Positions 25,758 through 34,196 of a DNA stretch of 64,000 nt are shown one piece after another. Position numbers and translations under genes: made by a program. The notes under the pieces are model-generated. The model saw only the letters and a program-made list of their open reading frames with translations. It ran no database searches and had not been told where the DNA came from. Origin of the DNA: an uncultured Prevotellaceae bacterium (GTDB taxonomy: Bacteria; Bacteroidota; Bacteroidia; Bacteroidales; Muribaculaceae); NCBI GenBank assembly GCA_946409635.1, contig CAMJXD010000007.1, positions 1 to 64,000 on the forward strand, given 5' to 3'. Every line of letters begins with the position of its first letter. Positions within the stretch are counted from its first letter, which is position 1.

Positions 25758-26723
25758 TCAGGGTTTGGATGGGTCGTTCTTGAGCACCTGGGTGAGGTGT
25801 TGCAGGTAGGTGTCGATGTGGCGGCGCTTCTTCTCGTCGGCGATTTCATCGAGGTTGATGAGGATGCCCGTCTCCTCGACGTCGCCAAACTCGCGGTTGA
25901 TGGCTGTGCCCAGCATGTGCATCTTGGGCGACAGGCCCATGTAGGCATTGACCAGCGGCGGGATGTTGATGCCGTGCTGGCGGATGAAGGTGTTCAGCCG
26001 CTTATAGTCCTCGCGGAAGTCGTTGCCCACAAAACGGCTGGTCAGCTCGGGGTCATCGTTGCGGGTGTCTGGCAGCGGGTCGATGGGAACGACCAGATTC
26101 TCCTTGTCCTTGAAGTATAGGTTAAGGAAGCACAACAGCATGTCGCGGCACTCTCGGTCATAGGAGGGGTACATCGTCATCTTGCCGAACATGTACTTGA
26201 CCTTGGGATAGACAATGGTGAGGGCACCCAGACCGTCCCACAGGTTGTCGAGGGCGAACAATGCCCTGACGCCCTCGCGTGTGGACTGATACTCGGGACG
26301 TACAAACGAGCGTCCCAGCTCGATGGTCACGGGCAGGATGTCACTGAGGAACTTGTCGCTGAAGCGGAACATGTGTCCGGTGGCAATGTGAGGGACCCCG
26401 TCGATGATGTCCACATCCCAGCCGCCGATGAAGCGGTAGGCACCGATGATCTCGTGTTTGTCGGGGTTCCACACCAGCAGCTGTCGGCAAGGCACCGGCA
26501 TAGTGTCAAACTCGTCGATGTCACACGCCTTGCCAGTGCCGCCACCGGCAGCGCGGAACGAGATTTCGCGCAGACGGCCAATCTCGCGCATGGTGTTGGG
26601 CGCATTGTGGGCCGTGACAACATAGATCTCATTGTCGGCCTTGTTGGAATGTCGCAACAGGCGTTCGGGTGTGAGTTCCTGCTCAATGAGTTCGACAGGT
26701 ATGGGTTCAATAATCGGTTCCAT
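25758..26723 (-). CDS. glsB: GNAT-fold N-acyltransferase, GlsB-like (glycine lipid synthesis)
   Basis: In Bacteroides thetaiotaomicron GlsB attaches a 3-hydroxy fatty acid to the amino group of glycine, starting glycine-lipid synthesis. The ATG at 26723 (MEPIIEPIPVELIEQELTPERLLR) yields 321 aa; the track start lies inside glsA. The protein is of the OlsB/hemolysin-like acyltransferase group: IYVVTAHNAPNTMREIGRLREISFRAAGGGTGKACDIDEFD, QLLVWNPDKHEIIGAYRFIGG, LGRSFVRPEYQ and LWDGLGALTIVYPKVKYMFGKMTMY. It sits 7 nt after the second acyltransferase gene, the partner known as GlsA. Assignment rests on family plus context. Confidence 0.88.
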   Translation of the reverse strand: MEPIIEPIPVELIEQELTPERLLRHSNKADNEIYVVTAHNAPNTMREIGRLREISFRAAGGGTGKACDIDEFDTMPVPCRQLLVWNPDKHEIIGAYRFIGGWDVDIIDGVPHIATGHMFRFSDKFLSDILPVTIELGRSFVRPEYQSTREGVRALFALDNLWDGLGALTIVYPKVKYMFGKMTMYPSYDRECRDMLLCFLNLYFKDKENLVVPIDPLPDTRNDDPELTSRFVGNDFREDYKRLNTFIRQHGINIPPLVNAYMGLSPKMHMLGTAINREFGDVEETGILINLDEIADEKKRRHIDTYLQHLTQVLKNDPSKP

Positions 26724-26730
26724 AGGAGTT

Positions 26731-27564
26731 TCAGGGTTGGAATGAGGATGGAGACATACTGTAGACAATATTGCGAAGCCTTGCTGCTTCCTGCCTGGGA
26801 TGAGCCGCATCGAGAGTCGTCCAAGATATGGGATCGCCCACTATAGCGCGTAGTGAGGCTCCGCTCTGCTTGAGCATCTCCCGCGGCAGGAAGATGAGTT
26901 CGATGTTGAACTTGATGCCCAATCGCTTGCGCCACTTGGCAAAGCGGTAGAAGAACATGGAGTTGCGGGCATCGAAGTAGACGGGGACAATGTCTCGCCT
27001 GGAGTTGACAGCCTGGATGACGGCGGCCTTGTGCCAAGGCAGGTCGGCGATGACACCATCGGGCTGCATGCGCGAGCACAATCCAGCGGGGAAGGTGATA
27101 AACTGGTTGTCGCTCATCAGGGCCTGTTCAATCATAGTGGCTGTGTCTCGGGACTGGCTGCCATACTTGTTGACAGGCAAGAAGACGTCGCGCAAGGGCT
27201 CCACAGCCATGAGCAGGTCGTTGACCAGAAACTTGATGTTGTGATTGTAGCGGTTGCCCAGCAAGGATATCAGCGCCAGGCCATCGAGCCCGCCCAGGGG
27301 ATGGTTGGACACGAACATGAAGCGCCCTTGAGGGAGCTTATCGAGTCCCGACTGATTGACGGTGATGTTCATTTCCTGAAGGGCCACTGTAGCGGCATCG
27401 ACGCTGCTCTTGCCGTTCATCTTGGCCAGAATGCGATTGAGGTCATCCTGACAGATGATGCGCTCGAGCCAACGGATTGCCCACCGCGGGATATAGCGAT
27501 AGTGTCTGGGCAGCCGTGCCCTGAGCACCTTGTCGACATCTATTTTCAGCGGTTGTTGGCTCAT
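26731..27564 (-). CDS. glsA: PlsC-like O-acyltransferase, GlsA-like (glycine lipid synthesis)
   Basis: GlsA adds the second acyl chain to the N-acylglycine made by GlsB. Starting at the ATG at 27564 (MSQQPLKIDVDKVLRARLPRHYRYIPRWAIRWLERIICQDDLNRIL) gives 277 aa; the track's longer start runs into the promoter. The acyltransferase motif reads FVSNHPLGGLDGLAL, the NHPLGGLD variant of the PlsC box. FLVNDLLMAVEPLRDVFLPVNKYGSQS, ITFPAGLCSRM and IVPVYFDARN follow. The gene heads the glsA-glsB-wzi-lipoprotein operon; CAAAGTTA at 27594-27601 is a likely -7 box on its strand. Membrane-associated, cytoplasmic side. Confidence 0.87.
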   Translation of the reverse strand: MSQQPLKIDVDKVLRARLPRHYRYIPRWAIRWLERIICQDDLNRILAKMNGKSSVDAATVALQEMNITVNQSGLDKLPQGRFMFVSNHPLGGLDGLALISLLGNRYNHNIKFLVNDLLMAVEPLRDVFLPVNKYGSQSRDTATMIEQALMSDNQFITFPAGLCSRMQPDGVIADLPWHKAAVIQAVNSRRDIVPVYFDARNSMFFYRFAKWRKRLGIKFNIELIFLPREMLKQSGASLRAIVGDPISWTTLDAAHPRQEAARLRNIVYSMSPSSFQP

Positions 27565-27639
27565 TGACGTGCATTGTTGATGGAAACAAGATACAAAGTT
27601 AGGTATTTTGGTCGAAAATGAAAAGCTACATGAAAAAAA

Positions 27640-27671
27640 TTTGCCCAACACGTCCAAAAGTTCTACTTTTG
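27640..27671 (+). promoter_or_regulatory. Bacteroidetes-type promoter
   Basis: TTTG at 27640-27643 and TACTTTTG at 27664-27671, 20 nt apart, about 40 nt ahead of the membrane-protein gene at 27710. Confidence 0.6.
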
Positions 27672-27709
27672 CGGCACAAAAACACCTCGATAACCCTTAA
27701 CTAACTTGC

Positions 27710-29185
27710 ATGAGAAAAGGACTTACCATGCCCCGATTGTTGCTACTGCTAGCCGCCACCATTGCCCTGGCGGCGCTGGCGCTTGTGGCCGTGGGCGACT
27801 TTGGTCTGGCCGACGGACTGCGCATCACGGCGGCCTATCTGGTGGCTTATCTCGTGCCGATGGTCATCCTGAACAAGTCGCGCGGGTGCAGCACCGCCGG
27901 CCATGCCGTGCTGCTGGCCGTGATGATCCTGCTGGTCTGTGTGTCGTATGAGAGCCTGTTGAAATGGACTGCCCTCGACGGCTACTCGCTTGAGCGTCCC
28001 AACTTGCTGAACGATTCCCGCAACTATTACAAGTGGGCCCTGTACCGATATGACGGCAGCGTGGAACCCACGCATGCGGTTTTTCCTGGTTTCCCGTTGA
28101 TGCTGCTAGCGTTGTGGAAGGTGTTGGGGCTGAGTGTGGTATGGCCTCAGGCCATGAACATGATGTTCACGATGACCACGGTGGTGCTTGCCGGGCAGAT
28201 TACGCGACGCGTGCTTGCCGGCCGCGTGGCCGCCCAACCGACCACGCTCGTCACCGGAGGCATGGCGTTGATGCTGTTGCTTCCCTATTTCCTCATGTCA
28301 GGTGTCGGCATCCTGAAGGAAGCTCCGACCTCGGTTGCTGTGGCCATGGCCGGCTACTCGTTGTCGTCGATGGTGGCGCGTGACGAGGACCGGCACCACC
28401 TGTGGTGGGACCTGATGGTGCTGGTGCTGGCCTGTGCCCTGCTCACGCTGGTGAGAACCACGTTCCTGTATACCATCGCCGTGGGAGTTGTGGTAATGAC
28501 CACGGCTCACCCTCGCCGCGACTGGGCCGTGTCGCTGGGCATGCTGGCCTTGATTGCATTGTGCCTGGTGATAGGCAACAGCCTGGCGGCGTACTCCTTT
28601 GACCGTCATAGCGAAATATTGAGCGGCGGCTGGAATATGCAGCGCCAATTTAACGGCAGCAGCATCTATAAAGGGCTCATCGGCTTCTATTTCCTGTATT
28701 CACCCTGGCACAAGCTCCTGTTGTTGCCGGTGACCATGTCAATCCAGTTCCTGCTGCCGTTGCCCTGGGCCAATGGCGTTGAAGCTCCGCTGATGCTGTC
28801 GTCGATTTCCAGGATGACCTATTGCTGGTATCTGTTTGGCGGTACGGCACTGTTCTACTATGTGGTGATGAGCTGGCGCCGTCGCGAGAGCCTGGGCGTG
28901 TGGGCGTGGTGGCCCGCGTTGATCTATGCTGCCCTGGCCTATGTCATGGCCGGCTCGATGGCCCGTTACCTGCTGCCGTTTGAGCCGTTGATGGTTCCAA
29001 TCGTGATGTATGTGCTCTACCGGCTATATGAGGGTCACTGGCGTCGCGCTTATGGCATGTGGATGCTCTCGCTGGTCGTCGTGGTGGGCATAGGGCTAGC
29101 CTTGGCCCTGGAGTTGCAGCAAGAGACATTTTCCACGATGTTTCACACCCAATCGTTACTGAAGTGGCTGATCAAGATGCTCTAG
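27710..29185 (+). CDS. Polytopic membrane protein, GT-C glycosyltransferase-like
   Basis: The 491-aa protein has about eleven hydrophobic helices (starting LLLLLAATIALAALALVAVG). A loop LLNDSRNYYKWALYRYDGSVEPTHAVFPGFPLMLLALW after the third helix resembles the acidic first periplasmic loop and following aromatic/Pro segment of GT-C polyprenyl-phosphate sugar transferases (ArnT/PMT-like). No exact motif is preserved well enough to name substrate or donor. It is alone on its strand, divergent from glsA, with its own promoter. Envelope glycosylation is a guess from fold. Confidence 0.75.
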   Translation: MRKGLTMPRLLLLLAATIALAALALVAVGDFGLADGLRITAAYLVAYLVPMVILNKSRGCSTAGHAVLLAVMILLVCVSYESLLKWTALDGYSLERPNLLNDSRNYYKWALYRYDGSVEPTHAVFPGFPLMLLALWKVLGLSVVWPQAMNMMFTMTTVVLAGQITRRVLAGRVAAQPTTLVTGGMALMLLLPYFLMSGVGILKEAPTSVAVAMAGYSLSSMVARDEDRHHLWWDLMVLVLACALLTLVRTTFLYTIAVGVVVMTTAHPRRDWAVSLGMLALIALCLVIGNSLAAYSFDRHSEILSGGWNMQRQFNGSSIYKGLIGFYFLYSPWHKLLLLPVTMSIQFLLPLPWANGVEAPLMLSSISRMTYCWYLFGGTALFYYVVMSWRRRESLGVWAWWPALIYAALAYVMAGSMARYLLPFEPLMVPIVMYVLYRLYEGHWRRAYGMWMLSLVVVVGIGLALALELQQETFSTMFHTQSLLKWLIKML

Positions 29186-29512
29186 GTGACTTCTATAAAT
29201 TACCGAAATGTTTTTATTCTACATTGACTGTATTTTGGATAAACTTGGCGGCATCTCAGCAAAGCTCAAGCGAGCTTGGTTTTGCATTCGATTTGCTCAA
29301 GTTTTGTTTCTTTTTGGCTCAAGCCGAGCGAATGCCATTTAGCTTATCAAGCGAGATTCACTGAGGAAAGTTATCATTGGTCGTGCAAAACGGGCCATTG
29401 GTCGTCGTGGAGTGGGGGCCTCATCGTTTTTGGCAGTGGAGGGCTTAAACTTAGAAGAGGGCCTGCGGTCTAAGAGTCAAGAAACAGATAACCACTCTAA
29501 AACTTGACGACA
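29186..29512. other. Intergenic region with a dispersed repeat and remnant sequence
   Basis: It starts with a relative of the 15211 palindrome (29188-29217). Then comes a stretch with inverted GCATTCG/CGAATGC and CAAGCGAG motifs, whose translation (SSSELGFAFDLLKFCFFLAQAERMPFSLSS) resembles intergenic repeat sequence seen in Bacteroidales genomes. The last 110 nt are the leader of the next gene. No gene is supported. Confidence 0.55.
29188..29217. repeat. Single arm related to the palindrome at 15211
   Basis: GACTTCTATAAATTACCGAAATGTTT matches the reverse complement of the right arm and loop of the 15211-15258 palindrome with about two differences. The second arm here is decayed. Confidence 0.65.
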
Positions 29513-30190
29513 ATGAAAAAGACTCTACTTCTATCCCTGCTGTGCATGGTGCTCGCGTTGCCCGCCATGTCCCAACCAGGCTACCACTATGGCGGCCGGC
29601 CCCGAGTGCAGACGATAGGCCGTCACGGGAACGAATATGTGGCTTGGCACCGTTACTACTTCGGGCTGCGGCTGGGCTTGAATGCTTCTCACGTGACCAG
29701 TGACAGCCCTGTGCTGGACGGCAGTAGCTTCAAGAGCGGCCTGAACATAGGCGTGGCTGCCGGCACTCAACTGACTTACCGCGCACCCTTGTTCCTTGAG
29801 ACCGGCCTGTATTATACCCAGAAGGGCGGCAAGAGCGGGTCGGGCCACGACAAGTTTACCTACGACCTGAACTACCTGGAGATCCCGCTGCTGATCAAGT
29901 ACAAGCACTTTGTGGGCAACCAGACGAGTATCCAGCCCTATGCAGGCGGTTACCTGGCCGTGGGAACCGACGGCAACATCAAGAACTACGGAACGCGGAC
30001 GGCATTCAGCTCCTATGACAACGGCTATTTCAACCGCTTTGACGGCGGCCTGAAGGTGGGCTGCGGCGTGGGGTTCAACATGCTCTATCTAGATGCCAGC
30101 TATGACATCGGCCTGGCCAACATCGGTCAAGATAACTTTGACAACACGCACAACGGCTGCTTCACGATAAACGTAGGTGTGAATTTTTAA
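29513..30190 (+). CDS. Outer-membrane beta-barrel protein, PorT-like
   Basis: The ATG at 29513 (MKKTLLLSLLCMVLALPAMSQ) opens a signal peptide and is preferred over the track's upstream TTG. The 225-aa protein shows barrel strands of the porin/PorT-like family: YYFGLRLGLNASHV, FKSGLNIGVAAGTQLTYRAPLFLETGLYYTQKGG, LNYLEIPLLIKYKH, SIQPYAGGYLAVGT, FDGGLKVGCGVGFNMLYLDASYDIGLANI and terminal CFTINVGVNF. It sits in the outer membrane; function is not assignable. It stands alone on the plus strand. Confidence 0.85.
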   Translation: MKKTLLLSLLCMVLALPAMSQPGYHYGGRPRVQTIGRHGNEYVAWHRYYFGLRLGLNASHVTSDSPVLDGSSFKSGLNIGVAAGTQLTYRAPLFLETGLYYTQKGGKSGSGHDKFTYDLNYLEIPLLIKYKHFVGNQTSIQPYAGGYLAVGTDGNIKNYGTRTAFSSYDNGYFNRFDGGLKVGCGVGFNMLYLDASYDIGLANIGQDNFDNTHNGCFTINVGVNF

Positions 30191-30328
30191 AAAACGACGT
30201 AACTTCCGGGTGGCGCGCGCCACTTCATCACACCGGCGGCGCGCGCATTTTACTAGAATCGGAGTAGCGAAATCCATTTTTTTAATTACTTTTGCAATAG
30301 ATATTAACCATTTAAACTATCAAGCGCT

Positions 30329-30856
30329 ATGAAAAAGATATACAACATGCTGCTGTTGGCAGTGCTGACGATGACGATGTTCTCGTGCAGCGAATGGGAT
30401 TCGCCCTACTATGTTGACGACATCGTGGGAAGCTGGGTCTCCTATTACGGCCACGACGGAAGAGGAGATTATGATATCCTGGGTTATGATCAGGTGTGGT
30501 ATGACTTCTACAGCAACTACACCGGACGGTATACCTACTACTCGTATTACGGCATGCGCTATCTCAACTTTGACTGGGACACCTATGGCGATCGCCTGAT
30601 TATCTACTACGAAGACGGCACAAGGGAGTACCTGTATTACGGCTATGACCGCAACGGTGACCTGATACTTGCTACCGACAGCCGCTTCTACCAGTACACG
30701 GCTTATCGACCTGCCGGTTACTACTATGACAAGGCCAAGGACCAGCCCAACGGCTTGCTGGACAAGGCCCCTGCCAAGGTAGAGACCGAGGCCGCCATGG
30801 CGCCTGAGGGCCCCCGTGCCACTAAGGCTCGAGACGCGCTCAAGAGTAAGGAGTAG
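30329..30856 (+). CDS. Tyrosine-rich lipoprotein
   Basis: A 175-aa protein with lipobox MTMFSC (Cys near residue 20) following the signal MKKIYNMLLLAVLTMTMFS. The mature domain carries about 29 Tyr, many in pairs (TYYSYYGMRYLNF, IIYYEDGTREYLYYGY), set as repeating short strands; the start GSWVSYYG recalls lipocalin-like domains in which each strand ends in Tyr. The tail is Ala/Lys/Glu-rich and probably disordered. No family is recognised. Outer-membrane location is inferred. Confidence 0.8.
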   Translation: MKKIYNMLLLAVLTMTMFSCSEWDSPYYVDDIVGSWVSYYGHDGRGDYDILGYDQVWYDFYSNYTGRYTYYSYYGMRYLNFDWDTYGDRLIIYYEDGTREYLYYGYDRNGDLILATDSRFYQYTAYRPAGYYYDKAKDQPNGLLDKAPAKVETEAAMAPEGPRATKARDALKSKE

Positions 30857-30876
30857 AATATCAGGAATCTCGAAGG

Positions 30877-31515
30877 TTAATAGGCTAACAGCCGCCGCGC
30901 ATTGTCGGCGGCTGTTGTTGTTATGTCGTGGACCGATCGGCCCAGCGTTTGGGCGATACAGGAGGCGACCTCGAGGATAGTCACCTCGCTGTCGTCGGTC
31001 TCGATAAGGAGCCGGTCGGGTGGGGTGGCCATCAGGGCCGTCGGGTTGAAATACCGGCCGAAAGACAGGTAGCAGCCCTCGTCGATGAGCATGCGAGCCA
31101 CCTGGGCATTGCCCCTCATGCCGTGGATGGCCAGTGGAACATCGGTTAGGCCCGCGCGACGTCGCACGTCGACAATGGGTCTTGCCGTCCTGACCATGTG
31201 CACCACCACGGGCTTGCCCAGGTCATGAGCCAGCTGCAGGTGGCGCAGATAGAGCTGTGCCTGGATGTCGAGGTCGGCGCCGCGCAGCGTGTCCATGCCC
31301 GTCTCGCCGATGGCCAGCACCTGGGGGTGGCTTGCATGCTGCTCCAGCGCTGTGAGGGCGGTCTCGCTGTCGTCGATAGTCAATGAATTCCACGGATGCA
31401 GGCCCAGTGAGTAGCAGCGGCCCGGTTGGGGGTCGAACTGTCGCGGGTCGACCGAGATGAGTGCGGCCGATGCGTCGAGGCGGTGGGTGTGGAAGTCGAT
31501 GATGTGGATGGTCAT
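30877..31515 (-). CDS. TatD-family metal-dependent hydrolase
   Basis: TatD proteins are metal-dependent nucleases on a TIM-barrel fold. The 212-aa protein, short for the family (about 260), keeps [10 protein letters not shown] (HxH metal site), [41 protein letters not shown] and LIETDDSE. The usual FHCFSG is HGMRG here. Its start overlaps the yidD stop by 4 nt, so rnpA, yidD and this gene form a translationally coupled unit. Substrate not determined. Confidence 0.88.
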   Translation of the reverse strand: MTIHIIDFHTHRLDASAALISVDPRQFDPQPGRCYSLGLHPWNSLTIDDSETALTALEQHASHPQVLAIGETGMDTLRGADLDIQAQLYLRHLQLAHDLGKPVVVHMVRTARPIVDVRRRAGLTDVPLAIHGMRGNAQVARMLIDEGCYLSFGRYFNPTALMATPPDRLLIETDDSEVTILEVASCIAQTLGRSVHDITTTAADNARRLLAY

Positions 31516-31772
31516 GGCACGGGGTCATAGCCGCTGCCTCCCCAGGGGTTGCAGCGCAGGATACGCCAAATGGCCAAAGCGAGCCCCTTGAAGGGACCGT
31601 GCTTGCGGATGGCCTCGATGGCATACTGGCTGCATGTGGGCGTGAAGCGGCATGTGGGCGGCTTGAGGGGCGAGAGGAACTTTCGGTAGAATCGTATGGG
31701 CAGGATGAGCAGCCAGCCGATGAATCGGCCCACCTGGGTCACGCCGTGCTTGATGTAGTCGATCCAGTTCAT
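31512..31772 (-). CDS. yidD: Membrane protein insertion efficiency factor YidD
   Basis: A small membrane-associated protein aiding YidC insertion. Its 86 residues fit exactly: [63 protein letters not shown] includes both conserved Cys patches. It overlaps rnpA (upstream) and the TatD gene (downstream) by 4 nt each. Confidence 0.95.
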   Translation of the reverse strand: MNWIDYIKHGVTQVGRFIGWLLILPIRFYRKFLSPLKPPTCRFTPTCSQYAIEAIRKHGPFKGLALAIWRILRCNPWGGSGYDPVP

Positions 31773-32185
31773 GGTTGCTGAGTGTCGATAGAGGCGCCGG
31801 CCTGCTCGCTGACGGCGCGGGCAATGCGGTTGAGCAGCAGGGTCATTTTCTCGTTGATGACACTGTAGGGCGCGATGTTGCTATCAAGGTAGACAAAGGC
31901 GATGTCGACGCCGCAATCGTGCTGTAGCAGAGCCGGGAAGAGCAGCGAGCGGCGGTTCAGGCGGTAGGCTTCGCGAGTGCGTCGTCGCAGCAGCACGCGT
32001 CCCACGGCCTTGCGGATGCGCTTCTTGGGAATCGAGATGAGGAACTGCACCGGGTGGTCGCCCTGTGGCCTGATCCTGTAGGCCGCGCGCAGTGGAAACG
32101 CCATCAATGACTTGCCCTGGTCAAAGAGGCTGTTCACGGCCGTGCGGCTGCACAGTTTCTCGTCCTTATTTAGCTTGTAATCCAT
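31769..32185 (-). CDS. rnpA: Ribonuclease P protein component
   Basis: The protein subunit of RNase P, which trims the 5' ends of pre-tRNAs with the RnpB RNA. The 138-aa protein has the expected order: [60 protein letters not shown]. The usual RNR motif reads VLLRRRTRE here. The YidD partner downstream confirms the call. TAATTTCG on its strand lies only 8 nt ahead of the ATG. A terminator of the preceding hemD transcript lies just upstream. Confidence 0.92.
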   Translation of the reverse strand: MDYKLNKDEKLCSRTAVNSLFDQGKSLMAFPLRAAYRIRPQGDHPVQFLISIPKKRIRKAVGRVLLRRRTREAYRLNRRSLLFPALLQHDCGVDIAFVYLDSNIAPYSVINEKMTLLLNRIARAVSEQAGASIDTQQP

Positions 32186-32209
32186 TCAAGATGCGAAATT
32201 ACATAAAAA

Positions 32210-32238
32210 ATGGGGCATGCACACACGTCATGCCCCAT
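32210..32238 (-). terminator. Terminator after hemD
   Basis: ATGGGGCATG pairs exactly with CATGCCCCAT; on the minus strand it is followed by TTTTTTA. It separates hemD from rnpA. Confidence 0.85.
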
Positions 32239-32259
32239 AAAATATCTCTTGAGGATAGA

Positions 32260-33321
32260 TTATTTCTTCTTGGCGGCCTTCTTGGCTGCGGCAGCCTTGG
32301 CCCTGCGGGTTGCAGCGGCCTTCTTGGCAGCAGCCGAGCGCTTGGCGAAGAGTTCCTCCTCGGTCAGGGGCTTGTTCTTGGCAGCGGCTTTGGCTTTGGC
32401 CCTGCGGGTTGCGGCGGCCTTCTTGGCAGCAGCCGAACGCTTGGCGAAGAGTTCCTCCTCGGTCAGAGGCTTGCTGGCCTTCTTCTTGCTGCTGGTGGTC
32501 GATGCCTTCTTCTTGTCGGCGGGCTGTTTCTTGTCGGCGGTGGCAGCCTGGCGAGCAGCCTTGCGTTCCTCTTTCTCCTCGTCGGCCTTGGCCTTCTTGA
32601 GGTAGTGCTCGATAGCGCTAGCCATCGAAGGCGTCTCGGGCGTGATGGTGATGTCTACCTTGAGCCCGGCACGGTCGGCGGCCTCGAGTGTCGTCTGTCC
32701 CATGGCGGCGATGACCACCTTGCGGTCGGCATAGTCAGGGAAGTTGGTGGTGTAGGACTTGATGCCTGCAGGGCTGAAGAACACGAGCATGTCGTAGTCG
32801 AACGTTTCGCCAGGCTTGAAGTCGTTGCTCACAGTGCGGTACATGACAGCCTTGACATATTTCACCTTGTTGTTGTCGAGCACGACGGCCTTGTCGTTGT
32901 GGACGTCGCTGACGGGCATGAGATAGGTCTCCTTGTTGTGCTTGGCGATGATGGGGATGAGGTCCTCCATCAGTCCAGTCTCGCTATAGAAGATCTTGCG
33001 CTTGCGGTAGATGACATACTTCTGCAGATAATGGGCGATGGTCTCGCTCACGCAGAAATACTTCAAGGTGTCAGGTACATTGTAGCGCAATTCCTTGCAC
33101 AGGCGGAAGAAATGGTCAATTGCGGTGCGTGCAGTCAGAATAATGGCCGAATAGTCAGGCACATTGATTTTGGACTGACGGAATTCCTTGGACGTTAATC
33201 CTTCGACCTTGATAAAGGGCCTGAAAACAATCTCGACACCATAATTTCTCTCCAGGTTGAAATAAGGTGACTTCTCAGAAGTTGGTCTCGGTTGTGAGAC
33301 CAGAATCTTTTTAATCCTCAT
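32260..33321 (-). CDS. hemD: Uroporphyrinogen-III synthase family protein with histone-H1-like tail
   Basis: HemD cyclises hydroxymethylbilane in haem synthesis. Residues 1-245 of the 353-aa protein match the fold: KKILVSQPRPTSEKSPYFNLERNYGVEIVFRPFIKVEGL, AIILTARTAIDHFFRLC, YFCVSETIAHYLQKYVIYRKRKIFY, MPVSDVHNDKAVV, DMLVFFSPAGIKSYTTNFPDYADRKVVIAAMGQTTLEAADRAGLKVDITITPETPSMASAIEHYL. Residues 250-353 are a Lys/Ala-rich tail with the unit KPLTEEELFAKRSAAAKKAAATRRAKA present twice, like nucleic-acid-binding H1 tails. It follows the DUF4271 gene by 9 nt, as in other Bacteroidales. Haem synthesis itself is not certain for this family branch. Confidence 0.85.
   Translation of the reverse strand: MRIKKILVSQPRPTSEKSPYFNLERNYGVEIVFRPFIKVEGLTSKEFRQSKINVPDYSAIILTARTAIDHFFRLCKELRYNVPDTLKYFCVSETIAHYLQKYVIYRKRKIFYSETGLMEDLIPIIAKHNKETYLMPVSDVHNDKAVVLDNNKVKYVKAVMYRTVSNDFKPGETFDYDMLVFFSPAGIKSYTTNFPDYADRKVVIAAMGQTTLEAADRAGLKVDITITPETPSMASAIEHYLKKAKADEEKEERKAARQAATADKKQPADKKKASTTSSKKKASKPLTEEELFAKRSAAAKKAAATRRAKAKAAAKNKPLTEEELFAKRSAAAKKAAATRRAKAAAAKKAAKKK
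32299..32473. repeat. 76-bp direct repeat inside the hemD tail
   Basis: 32299-32374 and 32398-32473 are nearly identical in sequence and equal in length, and encode the two PLTEEELFAKRSAAAKKAAATRRAKA units. This indicates a recent in-frame duplication that could expand or contract. Confidence 0.8.
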
Positions 33322-33330
33322 GTAGGTTCA

Positions 33331-34188
33331 TTAATGATTGTAAATACCACTAGTCCAATATGTTACACCCGTCATAAAGACAAGTGGCACAATTTCGACG
33401 GCGCAAAGGTACAAAATAAAATAGATAATCGATGACAAATTGCCATAAAAAATTCTAAAACCCTTATATATAAAGATAAGTCGCGCGAGCAGATAGAGAC
33501 CCGCAGCGACGGACAATAGCAATTTGCCAGCCGAGGGATAGAGCATCAACAGGAACAGCACAGGCAGCAGTAGCAATCCCAGGAACGCTTGTGACGACTT
33601 GAAGCCATCGAGCCACAGCTTGCTGCCCAGAGCGTCGGTGAAGGTGTAGCCCAGCACCTTGTAAACCAGCCACTGGGCCAGATAGAAACCGACGGCCAGC
33701 CCACAGTAGATGGCGATGTGGGGAAAGACGTTGCCCTCCAGAAACGGACTCAGCGGCGGGCACAGCAACCTGATGGCGTAGTAGATGAAGAAGCCCTCGA
33801 CGATGCAGGTGTTGGCGATGAGTGCCGAGAGGATGCTCGTCTCGTTGACCGTGTGGTCCTCAAAGAGGTTCTCGCGACGGCGGGTCGAGAACATGTAGTG
33901 GAAGAAGTTCTCGATGTACTTGTAGCCCGAGTGGTAGCAGAGGGCGACGGCCAGCAGCCCTGCCAGCAGCAGAATCATCGACGGCGTGTCGTGCATGGGC
34001 GACCGCGCGAACTGCTGTGCCGGAGCTCCGGCCGGCTCCTGGATGACAGGCAGCGTGTTGATGCTGCCCAGCACCGAATCGCCCGGCTGGCTTGTCGGGA
34101 AACCGTCGAGCCACTGCGGGGCATAGGACTGCTCGGCGGCTTGGGCTGCCGCCTGCAGGGTGTCGGCTGGATGGGTGTTGACGGGCAT
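33331..34188 (-). CDS. DUF4271 membrane protein
   Basis: The 285-aa protein starts with a soluble N-terminal region, then six or so transmembrane helices (around MILLLAGLLAVALCYHSGY, IANTCIVEGFFIYYAIRLL, VFPHIAIYCGLAVGFYLAQWLVYKVLGYTF, LLLLPVLFLLMLYPSAGKLLLSVAAGLYLLARLIFIYKGF, IIYFILYLCAVEIVPLVF). KVLGYTF and IYKGFRIFYGN are DUF4271 traits. It is commonly next to hemD in Bacteroidetes, here 9 nt away; function unknown. The LOG-family gene ends 8 nt upstream. Confidence 0.86.
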   Translation of the reverse strand: MPVNTHPADTLQAAAQAAEQSYAPQWLDGFPTSQPGDSVLGSINTLPVIQEPAGAPAQQFARSPMHDTPSMILLLAGLLAVALCYHSGYKYIENFFHYMFSTRRRENLFEDHTVNETSILSALIANTCIVEGFFIYYAIRLLCPPLSPFLEGNVFPHIAIYCGLAVGFYLAQWLVYKVLGYTFTDALGSKLWLDGFKSSQAFLGLLLLPVLFLLMLYPSAGKLLLSVAAGLYLLARLIFIYKGFRIFYGNLSSIIYFILYLCAVEIVPLVFMTGVTYWTSGIYNH

Positions 34189-34196
34189 GACGGCAA

